Assembly: GCA_031539345.1 (NCBI GenBank)
Contig: JAVKMO010000011.1
Span: 1 to 52,616 of the forward strand
Direction of reading: 5' to 3'
Length of the DNA stretch: 52,616 bases
Origin: JAVKMO01 sp031539345
Lineage (GTDB): Bacteria; Bacteroidota; Bacteroidia; Chitinophagales; Chitinophagaceae
A program made the translations under genes and the position numbers. The first letter of the stretch is position 1; the number at the start of each line of letters is the position of its first letter. A model generated the notes under the pieces. It made no database searches. It was given only the letters and a program-made list of their open reading frames with translations, and was not told the DNA's origin. Positions 45,952 through 52,616 of this stretch are shown in pieces.

Positions 45952-48219
45952 ATGGCTTTCGACATTGCAATGATTAAAAAAGTTTATGCCAACTTTCCAA
46001 CAAAAGTTGATGCTGCAAAAAAATTGATTGGCAAGCCGCTAACTTTAACAGAAAAAATTCTATACGCCCATCTTTGTACCCCTGCTCAAAAACCACACCA
46101 ACGAGGTGTTGATTATGTGGACTTTGCCCCAGACCGTGTTGCCATGCAAGATGCAACGGCTCAAATGGCATTGCTGCAATTTTCAACTTGCGGAAGAACA
46201 ACGGTTGCCGTTCCTTCTACAGTGCATTGCGACCATCTTATTCAAGCCAAAGTTGAATCTAAAACAGACTTGTCTTTTGCACAACAAGAATCAAAAGAAG
46301 TGTTTGATTTTTTGTCTTCTATTTCTAATAAATATGGCATTGGTTTTTGGAAACCAGGTGCTGGTATTATTCATCAAATTGTTTTAGAAAATTATGCTTT
46401 TCCGGGCGGCATGATGATAGGAACAGACAGCCATACGGTAAATGCGGGCGGACTTGGCATGGTTGCCATTGGTGTTGGTGGTGCAGACGCTGTTGATGTA
46501 ATGGCGGGGTTGCCGTGGGAACTGAAAATGCCTAAAATTATTGGCATTAAATTAACAGGAAGGCTCAACGGTTGGGCTTCAGCAAAAGATATTATTTTAA
46601 AAGTTGCGGGTATTCTTACTGTAAAAGGTGGAACGGGAGCAATTGTAGAATATTTTGGCGACGGAGCAGACGCATTAAGTGCAACAGGAAAAGGAACAAT
46701 TTGCAATATGGGAGCAGAAATTGGTGCCACGTGTTCCATCTTTGCTTATGATGAAAAAATGAGTGCATATCTTAAAGCCACAGGCAGAGCGGACGTTGCT
46801 CAACTTGCTGACGGCATTATGAATTATTTACGCCCTGATGCAGACATTTACGCACATCCGGAAAAATATTATGACCAAGTTATTGAAATCAACCTCGACA
46901 CTTTAGAACCATACATCAACGGCCCTTTTACGCCAGATTTAGCAACGCCAATTTCTGAAATGAAAGCTGCGGCAGAAAAAAATGGTTGGCCTTTAAAAGT
47001 AGAAGCAGGTTTGATAGGGTCTTGCACCAACTCGTCTTATGAAGATATTAGCCGTGCGGTATCACTTGCAAAACAAGTGGCAGCAAAAAACTTAAAAACA
47101 AAAGCCGAATACCTTATTACACCAGGTTCAGAACAAATTCGTTTTACCATTGAAAGAGACGGCTTTTTATCGACGTTTGACACCATAGGCGCAAAAGTGT
47201 TTGCCAATGCTTGTGGACCTTGTATTGGTATGTGGGCAAGAACGGGGGCAGAAAAAAAAGAAAAAAACACCATCATTCATTCGTTCAACAGAAACTTTGC
47301 TGCTCGTCAAGACGGCAATCCTAATACGTATGCTTTTGTTGCATCACCAGAAATTGTAACCGCATTGGCTATTGCCGGTGATTTGGGCTTTAATCCTTTA
47401 ACCGACACGCTCGTGAATGAAAAAGGCGAACGTGTAAAATTAGATCCCCCACACGGAGACGAATTGCCAATTAAAGGTTTTGCTGTAGAAGATGCTGGTT
47501 ATCAAGCACCTGCTGCTGACGGGTCTGGCGTACAAGTGAATGTTGCACCTGACAGCAAACGCCTACAATTGCTTAGCCCTTTTTCAGCTTGGGAAGGAGC
47601 AGACATCAAAGGTTTAAAACTTTTGATCAAAGCAAAAGGCAAATGTACCACAGACCATATTTCCGCCGCTGGTCCTTGGTTAAAATTTAGAGGACACTTA
47701 GACAATATTTCAAATAACCTTTTAATTGGCGCCACAAACGCCTATAACGAAAAAATCAACAGCGTTAAAAATCAATTAGACGGCAGTTATGACGAAGTGC
47801 CAAAAGTGCAAAGAGCCTATAAAGCAAAAGGCATTGGCAGTATTGTTGTTGGAGACGAAAATTATGGCGAAGGAAGTTCTCGCGAACACGCCGCAATGGA
47901 ACCTCGCCACTTAGGCGTTCGAGCTGTTTTGGTAAAATCTTTTGCTCGTATCCATGAAACCAACCTTAAAAAACAAGGGATGCTCGCTTTAACATTTGCG
48001 AATAAAGAAGACTATGATAAAATCCAAGAAGACGACATGTTAGACATCGTTGGCTTAACTCATTTTGCAGAAGGAAAACCCCTAACCCTTACTTTAACTC
48101 ATAAAGACGGCAATAAAGAAAACATTGTTGTAAATCATACCTACAATGCTCCTCAAATTGAATGGTTTAAAGCTGGTGGTGCATTGAATGTGATTAGAAG
48201 AGAGTTTGCGAAAAAATAA
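45952..48219 (+). CDS. acnA: Aconitate hydratase, mitochondrial type
   Basis: From ATG 45952 this is a 755-residue aconitase. GSCTNSSYEDISRA and FANACGPCIGMW provide the three Fe-S cysteines; PSTVHCDHL and MMIGTDSHTVNAGGLG lie in the N-terminal half and DENYGEGSSREHAA in the swivel domain, the arrangement and length of the mitochondrial-type enzyme. It isomerises citrate to isocitrate in the TCA cycle. An earlier TTG (45889) would add 21 non-conserved residues and is rejected. It precedes the copper-linked cluster, which lies on the other strand. Confidence 0.93.
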   Translation: MAFDIAMIKKVYANFPTKVDAAKKLIGKPLTLTEKILYAHLCTPAQKPHQRGVDYVDFAPDRVAMQDATAQMALLQFSTCGRTTVAVPSTVHCDHLIQAKVESKTDLSFAQQESKEVFDFLSSISNKYGIGFWKPGAGIIHQIVLENYAFPGGMMIGTDSHTVNAGGLGMVAIGVGGADAVDVMAGLPWELKMPKIIGIKLTGRLNGWASAKDIILKVAGILTVKGGTGAIVEYFGDGADALSATGKGTICNMGAEIGATCSIFAYDEKMSAYLKATGRADVAQLADGIMNYLRPDADIYAHPEKYYDQVIEINLDTLEPYINGPFTPDLATPISEMKAAAEKNGWPLKVEAGLIGSCTNSSYEDISRAVSLAKQVAAKNLKTKAEYLITPGSEQIRFTIERDGFLSTFDTIGAKVFANACGPCIGMWARTGAEKKEKNTIIHSFNRNFAARQDGNPNTYAFVASPEIVTALAIAGDLGFNPLTDTLVNEKGERVKLDPPHGDELPIKGFAVEDAGYQAPAADGSGVQVNVAPDSKRLQLLSPFSAWEGADIKGLKLLIKAKGKCTTDHISAAGPWLKFRGHLDNISNNLLIGATNAYNEKINSVKNQLDGSYDEVPKVQRAYKAKGIGSIVVGDENYGEGSSREHAAMEPRHLGVRAVLVKSFARIHETNLKKQGMLALTFANKEDYDKIQEDDMLDIVGLTHFAEGKPLTLTLTHKDGNKENIVVNHTYNAPQIEWFKAGGALNVIRREFAKK

Positions 48220-48330
48220 AGAGGGATTATTTTGTAAGCTCCTTGTAAAAGGGGCTTCTATCTTGGTGAATTTGACACTTGCCGATTTTGAATGTATTTG
48301 CTGTTGGGCAGATTAAATTGTTTTTTGAAA

Positions 48331-49254
48331 TCAAAACATATAGGCTACGTGGAGCATCAATTTGTTGCCGGCTTTTGCGGTTTCGTTGGCTATATTTTGC
48401 CACAAAGGCAGTTGAAAATTTCCGCCTAAAGCGAATTTTTTAAAAGTGACTTCTACGCCGACAAGAGTAGAAAACAAATTTCCGCCAGACGAAAAAACTA
48501 CAAGTCCCTTATTGGTGTCTGTATCTGCGGTTTCATATTGTGTGCCAATGTTCGGCATGATTTTAACTTGATTTTTGATGTTGAATTTGTAATAAGCCTG
48601 CACATTGACGCTGCTTTTATTTCCGTATTGATACGCGGCAGAATTTTCGCTGGATAATTTATAGTTGCCCAAAAGGTTAATGCCAGCGTCTTGTAAACGA
48701 ACGTCATACATGGCAGAAAAATTAAAATCACAACTCCCTGTTCCTAATTGAAATAGATTAAGGCTTGTGTTTTGAAGGGTTTGTGTCGGAGCTTCGTATT
48801 GTCCTGTCGGCAGTTTTATTCCCCCGCCAATCCACAAACTATGCACCAATAAAGAAGTAGAAAATGTTGTTTGTTTCGTATTGAGTAATTGATAATATGC
48901 CATCACATTTACATCTCCAAAACCATTTCTGTGTTCAGTTTTTTCGGCACTCGTTTTTTTGTTTAAGTGATAAGGGGCAGAAGCCATAAGGCGAATTTTT
49001 TCAAACAAAGTCCATCCGCCCCAAACTTCTACTGTATGATAATTTTCTTGTGTGGCGAGATAAGTGTTGCTATTGTTTTGTCCAAGATGCGTTTTAATTT
49101 CATTATAGCGACTTCGTATGCCAACAATGCGCTGGTTAAAGTCAGGTAAGATGCCAATGTAGTTATTGCCAATGCCGCAACTGCAAATATCACAAGAGAA
49201 TGTTGCCGTTATATTGCTTAGTATAAAAAGGAGAAAAAGAATTTTTTTTTTCAT
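48331..49254 (-). CDS. Outer-membrane barrel/transporter of the MbnP-MbnH cluster
   Basis: From ATG 49254 this is a 307-residue protein with a signal peptide and a Cys-rich mature start, SCDICSCGIGNNYIGILPDF, then long alternating strands with FGDVNVMAYYQLL and a C-terminal aromatic end (LMLHVAYMF), as expected for a beta-barrel. Proteins with this CDIC-C-G start and barrel body accompany MbnP/MbnH genes in Bacteroidota (recall). It may move metal or a peptide across the outer membrane; this is inference. It starts seven bases after the MbnH stop, same strand. Confidence 0.65.
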   Translation of the reverse strand: MKKKILFLLFILSNITATFSCDICSCGIGNNYIGILPDFNQRIVGIRSRYNEIKTHLGQNNSNTYLATQENYHTVEVWGGWTLFEKIRLMASAPYHLNKKTSAEKTEHRNGFGDVNVMAYYQLLNTKQTTFSTSLLVHSLWIGGGIKLPTGQYEAPTQTLQNTSLNLFQLGTGSCDFNFSAMYDVRLQDAGINLLGNYKLSSENSAAYQYGNKSSVNVQAYYKFNIKNQVKIMPNIGTQYETADTDTNKGLVVFSSGGNLFSTLVGVEVTFKKFALGGNFQLPLWQNIANETAKAGNKLMLHVAYMF

Positions 49255-49261
49255 AGAAAAG

Positions 49262-50296
49262 CTAAGGTTCTTCTGATAAAGTTTTGTTTGTAATAAAGGT
49301 TTTGTCATTTAGCGTTTTTAAAAAAGCGATTAAAACAGCCTTTTCATCTGTGCCAAGAGAAATGCCAAGCGTTGTGTTTTTTTGTAATAAAGGGTCGAGC
49401 GTTGAGGAAAAAGTTACCCCAGAGCGATAATGTTCTAATACGCTGTTGATTGTAAGCAACCTGCCGTCGTGCATATACGGAGGCGTATAATCAAGGTTGC
49501 GTAAACTGGGAACTTTGAATTTGTATTTGTCGTTTTCTTCCAAGCTAACCAGATTGCGACCAACATCATTCAGTACAGAAGGAGTTAGCCCATTATTTCT
49601 AAAAGAAAAATCTGTAAACAAGGGTTCTTTGTGGCAGGCGTTACATTTTTCTTGAAATAAATAATAGCCTCTTTTTTCTTCTTCCGAAAACACAGATTGA
49701 CTAAGCATAACGCTATCGTATTTTGCATTACTGCTCACACACAAAAGCATAAATTGAGATAGGGCTTTTAGAAACGTGGTGCTATTTATTTTTGTTGTGC
49801 CAAATGCGTCTTGAAATTGTGAGCGATAAGTGGCGTTGTTATTTAATTTAGAGAGTACGTTTTCCATTGTTTCTCCCATTTCTACGTGGTTCGTAATTGG
49901 TGCAATGGGTAATAGGTCTAAGTCTAAAATGCCGCCGTCCCACATAAAAGAATTGTTCCAAGCAAGGTTCATAATTGGTGGGCTGTTTCGCGTGCCGAGT
50001 AGGTCATCTATGCCATGGCTGACGCTATGCCCATGTTGTGTAAAACCAGCCGCCTGTATATGACAACTGGCACAACTAATGGTATTGTTTCGCGATAAAA
50101 CAGGGTCGTAGAATAGCCTTTTTCCTAAAGCAAATTTTTCTTTTTGAATGACATTGTTTTCAAAAGAATATTGTGTAGATGGAAAATGTGCAGGCTTTAC
50201 AAAACCAATAAAACTGTCAGACTCTTTTGTTTTAGAACAATTTACAAAACAGCCGATACACAATAAAAGCAATAAAACAAAGTGTTTTTGAGCCAT
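49262..50296 (-). CDS. mbnH: MbnH-like di-haem peroxidase-family protein
   Basis: This 344-residue exported protein has a signal peptide with possible lipobox (FVNC, Cys20) and two haem sites, CASCH (75-79) and CNACH (218-222), in the bacterial cytochrome c peroxidase/MauG fold. PPIMNLAWNNSFMWDGG and PSLRNLDYTPPYMHDGRL follow the family. MbnH oxidises a Trp of its partner MbnP to kynurenine, creating a copper site. The adjacent mbnP-like gene, three bases upstream on the same strand, supports MbnH over a plain peroxidase. Confidence 0.8.
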   Translation of the reverse strand: MAQKHFVLLLLLCIGCFVNCSKTKESDSFIGFVKPAHFPSTQYSFENNVIQKEKFALGKRLFYDPVLSRNNTISCASCHIQAAGFTQHGHSVSHGIDDLLGTRNSPPIMNLAWNNSFMWDGGILDLDLLPIAPITNHVEMGETMENVLSKLNNNATYRSQFQDAFGTTKINSTTFLKALSQFMLLCVSSNAKYDSVMLSQSVFSEEEKRGYYLFQEKCNACHKEPLFTDFSFRNNGLTPSVLNDVGRNLVSLEENDKYKFKVPSLRNLDYTPPYMHDGRLLTINSVLEHYRSGVTFSSTLDPLLQKNTTLGISLGTDEKAVLIAFLKTLNDKTFITNKTLSEEP

Positions 50297-50299
50297 GAT

Positions 50300-51103
50300 T
50301 TAATTTTCAGTATGGTCGTGAGAAAACATTTTTGCATAATTATTTGCAATTGTTTGGCTGTATGCCGATGCCATTACAACAGTGTTTGCAGCAATGCTTA
50401 CATTACTTGTTCCTGAAAAGATTTTCAAAATATCTACCGTCAAATGAACATTTGCCGACTTTGTAGATTGAACTTGTGCAACACCACGTTGAGATAAATC
50501 CAACGAAATCGTTTTGATATTATTGAAGGTTGGAGTTGTTGAACCGCCATACAAACCAATATGATACATAAATATATTATTTGCTTGGATTGATGCTGAC
50601 GACGTTCCCTCTAATTTCAAAAAGACATATCCGCTATTCCAAGCCCAATACATACCAGCAGCCGCAACTGCAGGGTCAAGTACGCCAGTTCTTTTGCTGA
50701 TGTCTAAAGTATTTCTTAAACTATCTACGCCAAGAACAAAAGACAAGCCTTTGTATTCGCCTTCTGGAATTTGCAATTGTGCCGAATGTTTAGCCGCATC
50801 GCTTTCATCAATTAAAAAGTAACAACTGTCTTGAGGAATGGTATATGTTGTTCCATCACTTTTTGTGAGAATAAAATTGCTTACAAAATATTTGAGCGCA
50901 CTCACTTTAAAGGGTTCTCCTGCGGCATTCGTATAACTGCCGGTATTGAGTTGCAAATTAGATTCGCCGACAATGTTGTCGAACTCGACAGAAAGAGTTC
51001 CTTTTTTAGTTGCGTCATAAGAAGAAGTTTCTGTTTTTTTACATGAAATAGAAAAAATGAACAGAAGAGAAAGGCTGATAGAAAAAAGATATTGTTTTAT
51101 CAT
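50300..51103 (-). CDS. mbnP: MbnP-like copper-binding lipoprotein
   Basis: This 267-residue lipoprotein has lipobox FSISC (Cys about 21). The mature part shows LSVEFDNIVGESNLQLNTG, FKVSALKYFVSNFILTKSDG and the characteristic MYWAWNSGYVFLKLEG with Trp residues, as in MbnP (CorA/MopE-like copper binders where a Trp is oxidised to kynurenine). It ends FSHDHTEN, a His-rich tail that might add a metal ligand. It is followed directly by the MbnH gene. Which Trp is modified cannot be decided here. Confidence 0.8.
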   Translation of the reverse strand: MIKQYLFSISLSLLFIFSISCKKTETSSYDATKKGTLSVEFDNIVGESNLQLNTGSYTNAAGEPFKVSALKYFVSNFILTKSDGTTYTIPQDSCYFLIDESDAAKHSAQLQIPEGEYKGLSFVLGVDSLRNTLDISKRTGVLDPAVAAAGMYWAWNSGYVFLKLEGTSSASIQANNIFMYHIGLYGGSTTPTFNNIKTISLDLSQRGVAQVQSTKSANVHLTVDILKIFSGTSNVSIAANTVVMASAYSQTIANNYAKMFSHDHTEN

Positions 51104-51266
51104 AACTATAAAAATTGAAAGATTGGAAAAAACGAAAGTCTCATTAGGCTATTGTATCAACCCAATGAATGCGAAGATTCATTACGCGATACCCATAACT
51201 CAAAACGTGTTTGTGCAACACGCGGAATAAAAGAAATGGACTGTTCTTGCGATTTAGAACAATAGA

Positions 51267-51644
51267 CTACGCCATAATAGGCGGACGCAATACAGGATAG
51301 TGTTGTTGAATTGCTGTGCCTAAAACATTTGGGCAAAACAATTTTTGCGAACACAAAACAACACAAGGAGCGGCTATGTTTAGATAATCGGTTAAAACAA
51401 AAGCTTCATTTTTGTTTTCTAATTTTCGTTCAGGATTTTTCTGTTCTTTTTTTTCTTCTTGTTTTATTTTTTTCATCATTTGGCACTGCCCATGACATTC
51501 CATTTCTGGCCGTGCCTTGTTTTCGCATTGTTGAATATAGGCGGTCGTATTGATTTTGTAATCAATAAGCACAATCCCTTTGTAAAAGGTTTGTAACCCA
51601 AAGCAGAACAACAAAAGAAAAGCAACAACTTGTTTCAACGCCAA
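51267..51644 (-). CDS. Small exported Cys-rich protein (CxGxC), probably copper-linked
   Basis: The 125-residue frame from TTG 51644 starts with a hydrophobic anchor (VVAFLLLFCFGLQTF), then IQQCENKARPEMECHGQCQMMKKIK, where the Cys-rich CHGQC plus Met pair suggests a soft metal such as copper, followed by a Lys/Glu-rich segment and a Cys-containing tail. I recall such small proteins beside MbnP/copper genes in Bacteroidota (medium certainty). It is on the same strand as mbnP, 163 bases upstream. TTG 51638 is an alternative start. Confidence 0.55.
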   Translation of the reverse strand: MALKQVVAFLLLFCFGLQTFYKGIVLIDYKINTTAYIQQCENKARPEMECHGQCQMMKKIKQEEKKEQKNPERKLENKNEAFVLTDYLNIAAPCVVLCSQKLFCPNVLGTAIQQHYPVLRPPIMA

Positions 51645-51961
51645 AGAATTTTTTGTACGAAGAAAACAAAGTTTTTAAAACGGTGCGAGACAGAATTTCT
51701 TTTTGTTGCTACTGGCGTTCATTTTCTACAATCCTTTATTGATGTGGCAAACCGAAAGAAGGCGACATAAAAAACAATGTTATAGAAGTAAAAAATAATA
51801 TGTGGCGAAAATAAAACACAATGAAAAGGCGTGTTTTGATACAAATGAGGCATAAAAATCAATATAAAAAGGCGTGTTTTAGAACCGCTTTTATGATGAA
51901 GACTGCTATTTTTACCTGTCTTTATTGAAGCCTATTTTTTTACTTTAATTTTTATGTGCCT
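51645..51961. other. Divergent intergenic region, copper cluster versus oxidase remnants
   Basis: No gene is seen in these 317 bases. They separate the minus-strand Cys-rich gene from the plus-strand oxidase genes and probably hold both promoters. A 14-base direct repeat is present (separate entry). No clear -33/-7 pair was found. Confidence 0.5.
51824..51880 (+). repeat. 14-bp direct repeat upstream of the oxidase genes
   Basis: AAAAGGCGTGTTTT occurs at 51824-51837 and 51867-51880, a spacing of 43 bases (about four helical turns), 82-138 bases before the cbaD start. It may be a pair of regulator sites, unproven. Confidence 0.6.
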
Positions 51962-52091
51962 ATGAAACACAAAACGCAACACGAAGAAGAATTTCACCCC
52001 CAAAGGAGCAATCACATTTTTTATTCTGCTCTTGGTTTTAGATTCCGTCATTTGGTTCACTTTTTATTCTATTTTATTAAACAAAAATTAA
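51962..52091 (+). pseudogene. cbaD: Oxidase subunit IIa (CbaD-like), frameshifted
   Basis: The start gives M-K-H-K-T-Q-H-E-E-E-F-H-P, then the frame breaks at a C5 run (51997-52001). In the +1 frame the protein continues KGAITFFILLLVLDSVIWF to a TAA at 52089-52091, the short single-helix shape of the ba3-type oxidase subunit IIa. Removing one C would join the parts into about 42 residues. This is a pseudogene or a homopolymer error. cbaD-cbaB order matches the Thermus ba3 operon, and the next gene starts 12 bases later. Confidence 0.55.
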
Positions 52092-52103
52092 AACCATTTT
52101 ACT

Positions 52104-52488
52104 ATGATACAAAAATCTGAAAAGGGAGTTATTGTCGCAACAATTAGCCTTGCGTTAATTTTTATGGTTGTGCTATGCCATGGTCAAAAAAGAAGTTGAT
52201 GTGGTGAATTCTGTTCCCTTTAATCAACAATTTTTAGAAGCGGGTTCACATAGAATCGACGACAAAACGTATAAGGTAAATTACGTTGCCAGTATGTGGC
52301 AGTTTCAGCCGGCACAAATTTTTGTTCCTACGGGAAGCGAGGTAGAGTTTTTTTTAACGTCCAAAGATGTGGCTCATGGCTTTCACATCAGTGAAAAAAA
52401 CATCAATATGATGGCTTTGTACGGTCAGGTAACCACGTATAAAACAACGTTTAACCCCTCCGGGGTTTATCCTATTGTCTTGTCCTAA
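52104..52488 (+). pseudogene. cbaB: ba3-type cytochrome c oxidase subunit II, frameshifted and truncated
   Basis: The start (MIQKSEKGVIVATISLALIF) is a single membrane anchor. A +1 shift near 52161-52175 moves to a frame with YKVNYVASMWQFQPAQIFVP, then VEFFLTSKDVAHGFHISEKNINMM, the cupredoxin fold with one CuA His. It stops at GVYPIV then L-S-stop, just before the CuA loop (CxxxC-G-x-x-H) and the last strand. The sequence at the break changes to the repeats of an IS-like end. The CuA centre cannot form, so the gene is non-functional as drawn. Confidence 0.7.
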
Positions 52489-52616
52489 AAAAAGTTTACA
52501 GTTTTGTTAGATAATCCTGATAGCGGTTTACAGTTGTTTTTTAGTCCTGAACTGAGGTTACAAATGTAGTTGGTTTGGTGTAATAGTTCTGCCATAATTT
52601 TTGTGGTTTGGTTGGA
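52481..52616 (+). mobile_element. Probable insertion-sequence terminus (multiple direct repeats)
   Basis: Beginning at TGTCCTAAAA, right where subunit II breaks off, are three imperfect repeats of about 31 bases starting TCCT at 52483, 52515 and 52545, each with GTTTACA or a variant near its middle (GTTTACAGTT at 52494-52503 and 52526-52535). Multiple internal repeats with a TG end are typical of IS21-family termini. The transposase lies beyond the window, so the family is tentative. Confidence 0.45.

Noticed and set aside
26446..46735. Other CACGTG cores (for example near 26448, 34207, 46727) as parS
   Set aside because: They lack the GTTTC and GAAAC arms.
48236..48257. Stem AAGCTCC/GGGGCTT after acnA as a terminator
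   Set aside because: 7-bp stem with a G-T pair and no U-tract; weak.
51831..51870. TTGAT and ATCAA as an FNR-type site
   Set aside because: Half sites are far more than four bases apart.
52481..52616. Repeats as a CRISPR array
   Set aside because: Repeats are imperfect, adjacent, without uniform spacers; IS-end pattern fits better.

Overview
The window looks like chromosomal DNA from a low-GC member of the Bacteroidota, probably near the Chitinophagales/Sphingobacteriales. This rests on family content: DUF4292 and DUF1573 lipoproteins, a DUF5777 barrel, a PorE-like OmpA protein, the bamD-rpoZ-small membrane protein string, bacillithiol synthesis (BshC), mitochondrial-type aconitase and several TAnnTTTG promoter-like boxes. 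No rRNA, tRNA or CRISPR array was seen. Functions come from motif recognition in translated frames; no database search was possible.

Layout. 0-2.4 kb is accessory and decayed: a lipoprotein stub, an unknown secreted protein, an interrupted DUF616-type glycosyltransferase and a PD-(D/E)XK nuclease-like protein without a convincing start. 2.4-8.4 kb, mainly on the minus strand, holds an HscA-type Hsp70, a parS-like palindrome, ybeY with a divergent feoA, a PorE-like protein and an aminotransferase. 8.5-18.8 kb is one long plus-strand run: two haem c lipoproteins, a DUF5777 barrel, a YceI protein, an IscA-type protein, bshC, rsgA, valS, surE, a small membrane protein and lpxB. 18.8-26.7 kb has an orphan hypB, a peroxiredoxin, a glycosyltransferase, the dut-DUF4292-DUF1573-yajC-coaE run, then map, a TPR protein and a thioredoxin on the minus strand. 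26.7-33.7 kb has an AsmA-like protein, metG and a two-gene restriction-modification pair, followed by a gene-poor stretch with poly-C/poly-T tracts. 34-45 kb has thyA, fabG, fabH, a broken TauE/SafE permease, bamD-rpoZ-small membrane protein, a frameshifted AraC regulator and sucA with a strong terminator. 45-52.6 kb has a second YceI protein, aconitase, a copper-linked MbnP/MbnH/barrel cluster, and a damaged ba3-type oxidase operon start (cbaD, cbaB) cut by what looks like an insertion-sequence end.

Working together. Envelope and lipid genes (lpxB, GT2, bamD, AsmA-like, fabG, fabH, yajC) are scattered among translation and nucleotide genes. Two separate secreted redox groups stand out: haem lipoproteins + DUF5777 + YceI at 8.5-11 kb, and MbnP/MbnH + barrel + Cys-rich small protein at 48-51.6 kb beside the oxidase remnants. 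At least five genes carry frameshifts, in-frame stops or truncation. This means local gene decay, or homopolymer errors in the assembly; the sequence alone cannot separate the two.
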